Shown: positions 13,741 through 59,489 of the stretch, piece after piece
How positions within the stretch are numbered: position 1 is the stretch's first letter
Layout: the number at the start of each line of letters is the position of its first letter
Assembly: GCF_027744825.2 (NCBI RefSeq)
Contig: NC_071351.1
Location: 14,645,001-14,709,000 of the forward strand
Length of the DNA: 64,000 bases
Source: Synchiropus splendidus
Taxonomy: Eukaryota > Chordata > Actinopteri > Syngnathiformes > Callionymidae
Reading direction: 5' to 3'
The notes under the pieces: generated by a model
Databases searched by the model: none
Seen by the model: the letters and a program-made list of their open reading frames with translations, nothing else
Told to the model about the DNA's origin: nothing
Made by a program: the position numbers and the translations under genes

Positions 13741-14640
13741 GCGTAAATCTGAATGCGAGTACACGTCAAAGCAAAATATGTATTGTGATAGCTGAAAGCT
13801 GAAAGGAAAACTCACATACATGAGGTATCAACACAGACGCTTTTATTCACGGTTCCAACTTCCAACAAACTGGATGGTGACCCGGCAATATAACAAGAGC
13901 GCCCCCAAGTTGTGACCCCAAATAATCCATGACACATCATAACATCTCTTCCCCCTCAAATTGGTCACGTCTTCCAACTTCAATCCGCAAACCCATGTCA
14001 CCAAAACCACCATAAACACTAAGTAAGTAAGGTAAATCTAAAACAATAAAATGGTCATAAAATAGAATGGAACTTAAAAGGCTAACCCAAAACAAAACAA
14101 AACAAAACCAAAACATGACCCTTTAGGCTAAGGAATAAGAAAATAGCATGCACCATGGCCCAAAACTTTTATCTGCTGTTCCACTTTTTGAACATAATCT
14201 TTCAGATACCCTGGGGGATTCCTGCTCCTTTTTGATCGAACTCTTCCTAGAGATGGTGAGCCTACCAGGTCACAGTCTGCCTGTTTGTTTAGTTTTAAAC
14301 TGACTTCTTCACTGTTCCCTTCACTTGGCTCAGTCTCCAGTGAGATCCCATCCTCGTCTCCAAATGTGACAGCTGAAAGCTGTAGGAAAACTCACAGGCG
14401 GTATCAACACAGCCGGTTTTATTCACGGTTCCAACTTCCAACAAACTGAATGGTTACCCGGCAACATAACAAGAGCGCCCCCCAACTTGTGACCCCAAAC
14501 AATCCATGACACATCATAACATGTATCATGAAGACTTATTATTTATTGGGAAAAATGTTAAGTACAGTGATGTTTTGTATTTATTTGTTTATAGATAATA
14601 CATATTTTTGCTTTGACGTGTACTCACATTGAGATTTACA
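13741..14640. repeat. Inverted-repeat (foldback) element split by an LTR insertion
   Basis: The left arm (about 13741-13783) and right arm (about 14598-14640) are near-perfect reverse complements over about 43 bp; both contain the core GTACACGTCAAAGC in inverse orientation. Without the LTR element between them, the arms would be separated by only about 70 bp. This suggests an older hairpin-forming element of roughly 160 bp that was later interrupted. Confidence 0.6.
13784..14521 (-). mobile_element. Small non-autonomous LTR retrotransposon (TRIM-like)
   Basis: Two direct repeats of about 160 bp lie at 13784-13944 and 14365-14521. They are similar along their length, start TGTGA.AGCTGAAAGCTG and end CATCATAACA. 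The whole is flanked by the 5-bp duplication TGTAT (13779-13783 and 14522-14526). On the minus strand a polypurine tract, GAGGGGGAAGAGA (13957-13945), directly precedes the repeat that begins TGTTATGATG. This makes the left copy the 3' LTR and sets the minus orientation. The 420-bp interior has no coding capacity that I can see, so the element would depend on proteins from elsewhere. The two LTRs differ at several positions and by small indels, so the insertion is not very recent. Confidence 0.82.
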
Positions 14641-17600
14641 CATTCACTGTTCACCAAGCTTCTCACCTTCTTGTTGAACTGCCTCACTGTCGCAGGTGCC
14701 GAGATTACAAGATCAATGAATTCCCTTCACCTGTTCGACTGTCTCATCACTTTTTCTAATTGACTCTCAGCAAGCTGCAGTTGCATTCCACCGAGGGGCA
14801 CTGTTGCATTACTAATCTTCCAATTGAATCGAAAAAACAAATCGAATTTCAGATATTTCAGTTCATATCACTGAAATGAATGTTCCCACTGAAAAGCACC
14901 CCAGCAGTTATATGGCGGGGTGCTGCTGCAGGACGCCCTGGAAATGCAAACAACTGTTTAGGCACCGACCCCTCTACTCACTTTATGAAAATAATTTGCG
15001 ACTTTAACTCCTTTCGGGTCATGTTGTGGCTTTCACAAGTCCACCACACCATCATCGCCAGGCTGTTTGCTTTCGTCAGTCAGTTTATTAACACAAATCG
15101 ATTCACACAGATTTGCGCTTTCATTTCTGCATGCTGATTGGGAAAAAGATTGCTTCCATTTTCATCATCCTGTCAGACTAATCTGATCACAGTTTCAAGC
15201 AAATAACACAGAAAGAATGTCTGTCTCTTACTGGACTAGAGACCTTTTGCAGCTCTTCAATAAAGAGAAATAATTACATGACGCACTGTTTAATATCAGT
15301 TTATTGTGAAAGAAAAACTCACTGTATTCCCAGTCTTTTTGCATCATCACTCATCCCACCACATGGTCAGGTACAGTACAGTACATCAGGTTTACTAAAA
15401 AAACACCCTTTTAACAGTCAACAACACAAATCAAAACAAAAAAACGTATGTTCTACATACACCTGTCTCCTCTGGAAATCTAAGTCGCTGTCACAGTGTT
15501 CTGCTGAATGAAGTCACAGTGTCACACATTGGTACGGGGTGCTGAATTATTTAGGCTAGATTTGTACCTGTGAGAGATAGTAGAGGATATTTAAGCACAC
15601 AACCAACATGGAGCCACAGTAAACTATCGTCTTTGAGGAGATATTCCCCTCAAATTCACCCTTCTTTTATGAATTAGTCTACAGAATAGTCACACTGATC
15701 TCTCTTGTTACTCTGAAGCACAAGTACTCTCATTTGTTTTCATGTCTTTGACTGAGTCTAAATGATGTTTGAACCTGCTGTTCTGTAGATGGGTTGACTA
15801 AGTTTCAAGCTTGATGGATAGAGTCTCTCCTTCCTGTGTTGATGGTTGCCATCTTTCTATGCATGCGAATCGTGTTGTCCTGAGAAAAAACTGCATCATG
15901 ATGAGTGGTAAATAAATGCTGCATTGCATTGAAACCTGAACAGGTTCCACATTAGAAGCTGAAAAATGGGTCCAGAAAAAATGTGCGCTACATTTAGATA
16001 CACAAAAACGACTTTCTCTTTTCCACCACGCTGCCTCAAAACCACAAATAAAAGGAAGATACAAAATGATTTCTAAACAGATACTCATGTAATGAGGAGC
16101 ATTAATCCACCATTGATCTGATCGTTGTGCATAATAATCCCAACACAGTCATCTGTTTTGTTTTATTTGACTTGAATGGGCTGGCCAGCTTCAAGCAGAG
16201 ATGCTTCTCAGTCTCCGTATCCAGATTGGCCATGTTGAATGAGAATCCCACAGACAGGCTGGCTTTTTTTTGGTCCATTCAGATATCTGAAGACAGCAGC
16301 TCCCAGGGACTTTTGTTACAGGGCATAAGACAAAGGGGCTCCCACATCCCCTGTGACCTAAGAGAAGTTTCCAAAGGAAGCTGCAGAGAGAGGATGAGAA
16401 AGAACACCTTCCTTATTAAAATTTTACATCATGATGCACAGGATGTTTGCAATGGGAAATCAATTATCCCCATCCTCGCAAACTGTGTTGACCCTGTGTC
16501 ATGTGACTCACAAACCATTGGGCTGCACACATCCCCATTATCATTCACTCTCATTTTTGAATTTTATAAGCTTGCAGAAGCTCAATATCCCCGTCCTGGT
16601 AACGTTGACCTCCTGACCTGCATATATTGATACTTTTCTGTTGCAGTTTAGCGGTTCTATAGTGAAGGATGTGCTGTTTTTAAATGAAAACATCTAGCCT
16701 TTTTATTCGCTTCCACAGGAATCAATACAGACAGTATGACATATTTTCCAAACAGGATATCCTCCTAAATGAGCTCCCGACGGAAGTGTCATCACTGAGC
16801 AAGCAAAATATGAGAATTGAAAGTCCTAAATTTGGAGTACATTTTGATTCCACTTTGAATATATGGTGCGTCCTGATCTTTTCTAAAGCTCAGTCCTATA
16901 GCAACCAACAGCCAAGGTCAAGGGTTGTTTGCGAGGTTATTGCACATTTCACTGCATTTTGCTATTTACCACTGGGGCACTGAGACGTAGCAGATGGTTC
17001 TCCAAACTGTTAAAATTTGATGTGGTGGAGGAAAGAAGGTAGGGAATGACAATTTATCAAAGATGTCAGAGAGTACCTAGGTGACCAGTCCCAAAGCCCC
17101 ACAGCAGCTCCAACAACTTACAAGCTGCATTGAATATGAACAGAATGACAGCTAAAGGAAATAAAAAGTGCAGTAGAGGATTTATTTTTATTCTTACAGG
17201 AAAATATGTCGAGTAAATGAACAACAGACTGCAGAATAATGTGACGGGAAAGTGCAGCGGTGAAGGTCATATATTAGCATGAAACTGAATTCTGAATTTA
17301 CAAGTGTGTCATCAATTGTTTTAACTTTGAAACCACACCGCAAAAAAAGCTGTGTAAATACTCGAAAGACATTAATGATTTAGAATATTAAAAGATTTTA
17401 ATGCCGCGGCTGTTCTCTCCTTTATAAAGTCATCTTTATTTAGATGGTTAGATCATCAATGTTTGGGGACTTCTCAACGATAGTCAGGTCTTCAGGAGCA
17501 AAACCCTTCTGGGATTTTATTGCCTCTCTAAAAGTAGACGCATAAAACCGAGCTGAAGCGAAGTTTGTGTACCATTTTGTTCAATTTGCTTCATCTACAC

Positions 17601-20106
17601 CTCAGACTGCGAAGACGTTTCTCATGGATGCTGATCTCATGGAAAATCTGTGCCACACACTGAGACAATTTCATTTGGATTTGATTTTCTGAAACGCCAT
17701 CAGATCATGTGAACACAAAAGAGATTATAAAGGAACAACATCAGGAGCTGAACCGTCACAGCAGATAAAATGTTTTCACTATCCATCACCGTCCCTCCCC
17801 TTTTGCAATTTTTTCATTATTTTTTTAAGACTTCCTAGGCACCTTAAAAACTCTGTCACCAATATTAAAGTGTAATCCCAGGGGGATAAATCAGAGTAAA
17901 ATTCCACATCAGATTTTGACCTAATTCATATTACGATTCTCTTCTCAAATGTTGCGAGCGTGCAACATTTTCTAGGCTTTGGAGATGAATCAGAACTGAC
18001 AGGCAATGTGACACGAGGCTCTCCTGCCAGAATAATAAATGCATTTTGAGAATCATTCATGGAAAAAGGCAATAAATGTGTATCAGATTGTGATGAAAAC
18101 AGTGCAGAAAAACACCCTAAAGCCAAACCTTACTGGGATTTCACTTAGCTTCACGGACAAAATAACAGTTTTCACAAGGAAATAAATGGCGTGTGACATT
18201 ATCAGCACCACTTATGTAGAAAAAAATGAAGACAGAAACAGCCCCCGCTTATATCTGAAGCAGGGGGCAAAGGAACCACATTTTACAAGCTGAATGAAGA
18301 GATAAAAACACTTTAACTTCGGTGAATAAAATATTATAAAAAAAGAGAAAATAGCAATAAGCAAAAGCACACCATGACAATACAGCGTGATTAAACTATG
18401 TAATTTGATGATATATTGTAGATTTTATTGAATGATTCCTGATACAAATGATATTTCTTCAGGTGGTCAGAGAACAATTGGATAAAATATAAAATATCAA
18501 TGCACTTTTTTGTAATTTTAAAAATGTATTTATTTATTTATTCATTTTGAGGAACAAAAATTGCATCAAATTGAACGTAACATTGCAATGTAACCGACAG
18601 GAAAGAAAAACAGAGACATAAAATGAGGGAGAAAAAAAGAGTTTTATGTAGAATTGAGATGGCAATAAATGTGGAAAAAATAAGTAAAATATTTTTTGTA
18701 ATATAAATACAGGCACTTTATCCATGCCTGATGTACAGAATGGATCTTGATAATTCTAATGAGGAGAAACTGACTTTTTATACAGAATAAAAAAGATCAG
18801 ATCCAAAAATCATCATTTGTTCCTGCATGCGTGTTGTTTTTAATGAGTAAATTATGCACCCAATGTTTACAGAACTGGAAGGCCGTCGTGTTGTCATTTC
18901 ACTCGTAACTTTCTCTGCCTTTTGCCTCCTTGTCCTACTTTTTCACCACCTCATCATTTCACTAGAGTTCTGCATCAGCCCCATTATTACTCCCACCTTT
19001 GCTCCTCATGCTTCAGCCGTCTCCTTCACCCCCCCGAATCTCCTCCAACCCTGCAGACCTCAGGTGTTTCATTAGGCCTTTGCATTAGCTTATCCTTCTC
19101 GCTCAGAGTCAGAACCTGCTGAACTGGCAAATTAAATTTGCATGTCTCTATTAAAAAGAGTGTCCAACAGCAGTCTAATTATTGTCCAATAACTTGACCA
19201 TTAAGGCGCATTGAGGGTCCAGTTTTAACTCAGGTGTTTTGGACTTTTCTTTGACTTGAAAAAAATCTTATGGCTCAGGATGTTTATGTAGTGAGAGATC
19301 GCTGAGGAACAAACAGTGTGTGCAAGCATGCCACATATTCCCCTGAAGAAGAGAAACTAGTTTGAAGTTACTTCATTTCATGTCGCATGCCGAGCATGAA
19401 CAATAATTATCTCCACCGGACTGAAAACATTTTAGAAGCTTCTTACAGTGTGACAGCTGCAGTCGCCGGACTTCTGCCTGGGTTAATGATGCACAACAAC
19501 CACAGATGGGTGGAACGGTGCGTCAGAAAACGTAGGAGCCAAATACTTTGTATGATGGTGGCGCAGCTAAAGAGTGGTGTTCTTCTGTGTCTAATAAGCA
19601 GACATCATCCTCATGATATTTTCTGTGTAAACACCTTCTGTGAGGATTGTTTACTAAATTTCAAACACTGCTGATGACTCTGGCGCTCTGGTCCAAACGA
19701 TCAAAGAGAATGGACATGAAACGCCCGGTTAATTATATCATCCCCCTCACATGCTTGTTCACATCAGAGCACATTGAGGCGAGTGGCAGTAATCAGCGAG
19801 CCCACATCAGTGGCATGAGACCCAAAGAACCGACGATTGCAAGGGCCACTTCATTCGCTTTTCTGGAACAAACGACGTGATTGTGACAGCCGCATCGCAG
19901 AAGCTGAGTTTGCCATCGAGGCGGCAAATCACAATCTGCATTCAAGTGCGACACGAGTGAGTTGAAATGACATGTAGGAAATTTGGATCACCAAGCTTCA
20001 TTGACAGACTTTTCGGAAGCAGGTGATCACCTTTTACTGGATATGTGAACTGCTGAAGGCCTCATCATGAGTGAAGGTATCCAACAGTCTTGTCTCTGTA
20101 ACTTAC
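14641..20106. other. Intergenic or samd10 3' region, no gene recognised
   Basis: This AT-rich stretch lies between the LTR element and the last samd10 exon I can place. A short terminal samd10 exon and its 3' UTR are expected at or below 20106, because exon 4 ends in a strong donor. I could not identify that exon. Open frames of up to 167 codons occur (for example 16127-16630) but show no recognisable domains. Confidence 0.45.
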
Positions 20107-47324
<27,218 letters not shown>

Positions 47325-47344
47325 GGTGGGTCTCAGCGTGAATC

Positions 47345-47385
47345 TCTCCGTGGTGTCAACGCGATTCTCCCATTCTTATACCAGA
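47345..47385 (-). promoter_or_regulatory. samd10: TATA-like core promoter of samd10
   Basis: On the minus strand TATAAGAA occurs at 47380-47373, about 50 bp upstream of the samd10 ATG at 47324. A start site near 47345-47350 would leave a short 5' UTR. The upstream sequence to about 47.6 kb is moderately GC-rich. Confidence 0.45.
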
Positions 47386-47399
47386 CGGTCTCAAACTCG

Positions 47400-50300
47400 A
47401 ACCCCTTCTACGTGAGCGCGGAGAGCATCCTCACTCTAGAGAGACCAAGACATCGCGCTCTTCCTCTCTCCTGGCCATTTGTCGTCCGGGACGCCGGGAA
47501 CTGGCTGATATGAAGCGGACACCACTAAGCTCCTCCCCCCCCTCTCTCCGCACCTGACGCCCGTAGACAAAAGGTCATCACGTCCCGACACCATCTGTGA
47601 CAGAGACAAGCGCGCACGCATGTTTTTATTACCCACCACTTAAACAATAGATAGCGACTGTTATTTCGATGGAACGAAACTGTGTTTCATCGACGCGTCT
47701 CATAAATGTAACATAAATACAGGCTGCCATTAAAATAAAGTTTAGTTGACTGTAAGCAATTGCCCTTTATTCATCTTTAAACCTTCAGCTTTTTAAAAAA
47801 GCACATTTATTTTTCTTTTTTTTTTTTTTAATAATTATTTTATTTATTTATTGCGATGTGATCAATAATATCCAAAAGGTGAGTTTGAAAGGTGAGACAG
47901 TCCCAGAAGAAATACAGTCAAATACAGCAGTTAAGATTATAAGTTCTTTACATTATTATTACATTTATCAATTGGTCAGTGCTTGGGCAGGACATGATTT
48001 GGACATTTAAAAATCCAAATTTCAGCTTGTTTTTCAAGTGAATTTTCAGATGCCCACCTCATTTCTGTGACGCACTTCTGCACCATTTGTGTTCAAATCT
48101 CGGTGATGGAATGTGTGTCATCATGTCAAATGCACTCGAGCATCTCAAGGAAGTGTCGGGGTAATTATTAATCATAACCTCAAATCATTCATCACTCTGC
48201 AATCTGACCTGAAATAACACAAGCATCTCGCGCCGGGACACTGCAGATATCTGCTTGGAAAATGCATAAATTATTGAACATCAGAGGACTCCTTTCAGGG
48301 TCTGAATTTTCATAGCTGACATCCAAAAGTACATTTGAGCTATAGCATCAAATGGTCTTTACAGAGAACCACGAGGGAGAGACTCTGCTTGCAGCGAAGA
48401 AACAGTAGTCCCCAGGTGGACACAGACGTTAGCTGCTATTTGGTATCAAACAGCCGAGCTCGACTTCAAAGGGAGAATTTGGGAGCAAGTTGTGAGCGTG
48501 TCTTCGTCAATGAAATCTTCCAACTTCCTGAGCTGATTCAGTCTGCAGGGGCTGAGATGCTCGCACAGTTTTTTTCTGTGACTGAAGAAAGTCTGGACAG
48601 TCAAACTATACAGCTTAATTATAAGAGAAGTTCCGCTGGAATAGTTGTGAACACTTTCCTGCAGCCAAATTTAGAAGTGTGCTTCACACTTCAGGGCTTG
48701 TAAGTACATTTTGTCCTGCAAGAAAGCGAGGAGTCAGAGCTTATATCTTTAATTCAGAGGCCGGTCACCACAGTGAATAATGTATGGCCTGGGAGCAGCA
48801 GACATCAAGCAGCGAGACCTGCTGCACATCCGTCCAGAGGGTGTCATGTGGGAGAGATACAGTGGCGAGAACACGAGGCAATCTTGTGCACAGATGTGTT
48901 TGTACAGTGTAGAGCTGGTGAGATAAACCTGAGAAATGGAAGCTCTGGGGAAGAGGAGATTTACTTTGGTGCTCCACTGTCCTTTTAAGCCTGCTTCCTT
49001 GGCTGATTCCAGGTAGCAACACCAGGTATAGGACCACAATAATGAGGCAACATGAATCTGTCATTTGCATTTCAGCAGCTGATGTGTTTGGGAGAATGGT
49101 TCCATTGATCTGGTTCAGAGAAAGAGAGAGAGGACGTTTCTCTGAGAGGCATAGAGAAGCTTTTGATGCCCCTTGAGTGCTGCAGCAGCTTTGCCAAAAA
49201 CTGGTGTCATGGTGTCATGGGCTGGTGAACGGTCGGCCCCAAGTTGGCGCTCATCCTAGCCACACTTAAATAGGATGGGAAAAAAGTATAGGGATCGAGC
49301 AGATCAACCTATGTGGAAAGAGAAACGGCCATTGTTTTTCTTGAAGGAAAACAAGGATTCACCTCCCTCCTGTTCTTAATTCCATCTGAAAGACACAAGT
49401 GCTTGGAGTGGTCGTGAGGGAAGCTAATGAATTCCCAGAGGAAGCAAGCTGACACATGAGTGGATCACGGAACACCGCCAGCTATTCAGCTTGGGCTGTG
49501 GGATGGTTTAGCAAAAAAAAGACACGTCGTCCATACATCTATATTTTTATCAATTACTCGCCTTCTGGCTTGCTTGAAAAAGAGGAGTCTGCGTGGACTG
49601 AAATATGCCCAACACTAAGAATAACAGAGACATTGTGTCATTGTTTTATTTTGCTCTTTTTTTAAGCTTTCTCCGCAAAACATTTTCGGGATCATTCACT
49701 TACCAATCGATGATATAGTTGTATTTGCTATAATTATTATTATTAATTTTTATTTTTATTTTTTATTTTTTTAGGAAAAAGAAGTTTTTGTTCCGAAGTT
49801 AAATGTATATTATTTCATTCAGGCCTATTTAAATAAATGCTGAGGCTGCAAAAAAAGGCTCCTTTTATCATAAATAATTGATATAAACCTGCAAGGGAGT
49901 TAAATTTGGAATTGAATCAGCAGCAGCAGAATGGTTTCAGCTAAATTTGAAGTAGAGAAGGTCTCCTCTCCTCTCACTGTAAAGTGGGTTGCAACTGAAT
50001 GTTTTTCATTTTCTGGAATAATCTTAAATAGGCTATCTGTTTTTGCTGACAGGCCGAAATAAAAACATGATCAGTGAAGAAGAGAAGTCAAAGCACTGTC
50101 TAAATCAGAGGTGGGCAAAGTGAGGTTTAGGGGCCTCACGTGGCCCTTATGTGACCTGTATCTGAGTGGCCCTTTGATGTTGATGATGTCATTCATTATT
50201 ATGTTTTCTGAATTTTTATGTCTTTAATTTACTTATCTTTTGTGTCTGTTTTCCCTTTAATAGTTGAAAAAGTGAAATAAATACAATTAATACAGACTTT

Positions 50301-52700
50301 CATTGGTAATGCTCATTTAAATGTCCCTCACACTAAAAAGACTAACTAACTCTTCCAATATTTATGATTTATGATAAGACATATTGAACCAAATACTATA
50401 TTTTAAGCATTTAATGTCATGAAATAATAACATCTCCTTGACTTTTAAGTTACATTTTAGACTCTTTTGGCTCTTCGCACCTCACAACAGTCCAAGTACA
50501 TAATGTGGCCCCTTGGCAAATTTAATTGCCCGTCCCTGATCTTAATAATTAGTTTATCATGGAGGTAAAATGTTTTTTAAAAAATACATCATTGTGTTCT
50601 CTTTCAATATACAAGGAAAAAAAAGGTATGATAATAATAACTGAATCACTGTGATGACACTGCTTTTTTTAAAATTAAATAAACATATGAAATGTTATTA
50701 ATTGTGTTCAATTAAAATATTTTGCAAAAAGCTTTTTAAAAAATAGTTGGTTGAATTATTATTTCACTTTATAAGCTGAGAAAGCAAATAAAGACTGAAT
50801 GGACTGCATGTTCTTCTTTACAGCACATTACTTTATCCCTCTTGATACGACGGCCCTGTTCATAACCTCATTTATTTTTCCGGGCTTCTCACTCTGGTGT
50901 TATTGTCGGTTCATGTCAGGCAAGTGCGCTGTGTGAAACTCTGCTTTCAAAAAGCGGAGTTGATTTTCCATAACACTCAGTGAGTACAAGGAACAGTCAA
51001 ATAAAAGAGCTAAGAGAGCTACGCCTGTCAATAATCTCATTTATCTGGGCTCCTGTTAGCCACTCCTGCAAGATTAAACTCTTAAATCTCAAGCTTAGTA
51101 AAGATGATTTTGCTTTCTGAGATCCAAGGTGACCTGAGTATGAAACTGACTTCCTCACTATCACTTTAATAAATTGCCTCCTATAGTAACGACCTTTGGT
51201 ACATATTATTCAGCCTGGTGGAAATGTTTTTTATGAGTGAAATGTGACCTTAAAAAACTTTTTTTGCAGTTTGGGGGGTTTCTGCAGACCAATTACTTGA
51301 CCGTCTTTATTCTAAATTTGTTGTCGCGCAGAGTTCAGCTGATCAATTAGTTCAATTTGCACAAAATAAAGGCACTTCAAGAAGCTATTTAGCCGTGACT
51401 CTTTCCAAAGGGCGACTTTCCACTACTTTTGAATCTTGGAAACTGGTGTAACAGAGCAAAATGGTCATTAAAAGTTTTGAGATATTTTTTCTTTCGCGCC
51501 ATAAATCTAAAGCAAATTTCATACCTCAAATGAATATGCATTTTCATGTTCATTAAAAAGAAACAAGCAGATAATAAGACCAAGGACTCTTGACACCTGG
51601 TTTCATGCAGCTGTGTTTATGAAATAAAGCTGAAATATGCACTGCAGTTAAGCTCCTACCCTTCCCCCTCTTCGCATGCCATTTCATACGTCCTGGATAA
51701 ACATGAATGGAGGCATGCATCCATGTATAATAGTGCTCATATAAATAGAAAAGTATTCTGAAAGAGGAACGTTATAGCAACCAGCGCATCCATTATTTGC
51801 TGTCATTGACTTGTTTCTGATACCAAGAGGTCATCAGCTGACCCAGAGAGGTCGAAGGATTCCTGCTCCCCTGACACAGATAGGAGATATTGGCCTGTGT
51901 AACAAAAATGCAAGAATTGTTTCATTCAACTTATGGGCCATTTATCTCAAAACAATTGGACACATTGTTTTATACAAAGCCGATACAGTCAATTGCAAGC
52001 GGCTCCTAAGGGCCAATTGATGAAATGAATTAGCAATAATTCAGTACCACTAGATTCATAACCACAGGATGAAACAAGCCCTGGTCGTCATCAGTGAAAA
52101 CTATATGTTATCTTAACATGTTTAGCAGTCATGAAGGAGAGGATTAATGTCTGTCCTCGGGCTATGAAGATCAAGAAAGTCTCTGGCAGTCAGAGACGCG
52201 TGAAGCGGAGCATTATTCAGACTAATTGATAAATGGCCCCTTCAGAGATTCATCTTTGAAATGCTATGCTTTATTGCACATACAATGAAATGTAATTGGA
52301 CCTCTTAAACACCAGTCATTGTCTAACATCCAGTCAAGTTATTCATAGACAGTTTCTGGACTAAACTCAGGAAATATGAACATTACTACTAAATATCAGC
52401 ATTTTTATGAAGTGGTATTTTAGAAATGCATTTAAATGTCTGATATGCGATGAGATTTATTATGAGAGGGGTTTATTGTTCCTCACTTTATTGTTCTGGA
52501 TGTCAAGAGCGACATCTTGCGCCCAATACTGACGTCACTCCAAAGACAGATCGAACCTCATATATAGTAAATAATTTATAAAACCGTACAAGACGTTTTT
52601 AGGAATACATTATATTGGAATTCATCTTTTATTCTTTTTATCACAAAGCATCGTGATGAGTCAAGTGATATCAAACTTACGTCCGATAGGGGCGCTATCG
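47400..52700. other. Intergenic region between divergent samd10 and prpf6
   Basis: This is the gap between the head-to-head genes samd10 (minus) and prpf6 (plus). A hAT-like element lies at 50106-50538 and a poly-T/AT-rich stretch at about 47809-47855. The 122-codon plus-strand frame at 48335-48703 is not recognisable. No other gene is supported. Confidence 0.6.
50106..50538. mobile_element. hAT-like non-autonomous element
   Basis: The left end CAGAGGTGGGCAAAG and the right end read in reverse (CAGGGACGGGCAATT) form imperfect inverted repeats starting CAG. Inside each end is a GGCC-containing segment (TCACGTGGCCC on the left, TGTGGCCCC near the right), as in common vertebrate hAT elements. 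The flanking octamers GTCTAAAT and ATCTTAAT match at six of eight positions, a plausible decayed 8-bp duplication. The interior is AT-rich and non-coding. Confidence 0.65.
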
Positions 52701-52727
52701 CCAAAAAAGACGGGCGTTTCTGTCTTT

Positions 52728-52757
52728 ACCGGATGTGCTGTTGTTGTTCATCCGGTG
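52728..52757 (+). promoter_or_regulatory. prpf6: Paired ETS-like sites at prpf6 promoter
   Basis: ACCGGATGTG (52728-52737) and its near-inverse CATCCGGTG (52749-52757) lie 28-57 bp upstream of the first prpf6 ATG. Paired ETS-type GGAT/GGAA cores are common in TATA-less housekeeping promoters. This is a motif-level inference. Confidence 0.35.
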
Positions 52758-52778
52758 TCGGAGGACCTCGTCGTTTGA

Positions 52779-58869
<6,091 letters not shown>

Positions 58870-59079
58870 CTCCAGGAGGATTCAAACCTGAAGTTTGTAG
58901 TTGGCCAGAACACAGAAACCAGTTTTTGTTGATGCTTTGTTCATTCTGTTATCTATGGTTGTGATCGAGTCCTGGATGATGTCAATCATGAAAATGAAAT
59001 TCAATTCAAATGGATTGGGCTAGAAACCATCTGTAAACTGAGCAAGACATGTTTAGTTGTGTTTGAGTTCCACGTTTTT

Positions 59080-59085
59080 AATAAA
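59080..59085 (+). terminator. prpf6: prpf6 polyadenylation signal
   Basis: AATAAA lies about 210 bp downstream of the prpf6 stop codon (58867-58869). It is the first canonical signal after the stop. Confidence 0.7.
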
Positions 59086-59489
59086 AACAAATGCAGCACC
59101 ACGCTTGATTCATTCGTACTTTTATTAAAAGCCTACCTGACAAAAGCTGTTAGACATGCGCTGGTGTGAAACACTATTCACTTCTGCAGATTTCTGATCC
59201 CTAAAGAGTTAAATAGTTGGATCACAGCATCCACTAAATGAACTCTGCTTCATCTGAGTTCACTCCGCTGAAACCGAAAGCGTTGTGATGATTGATTGCC
59301 TGGTCTGGATGCGACTGGATTTTGGTGAAATTCCACGCCAAGCTGCAGTCGACTGTGACGGGCACAGAACCTATCCTCCCTCACCGGGCGCCACACGAAC
59401 ACTGACCGGAGACCACTCGGAGGCGATGTGCGGCTGGTCCCGATCCGTCTGCTGGAGGAGATGAGCTCTCTCGTCAGAGGCTGTGATAA

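Noticed and set aside
16127..16630. 167-codon plus-strand frame left of samd10
   Set aside because: It has no domain, signal or splice logic, and its length is reachable by chance in 64 kb.
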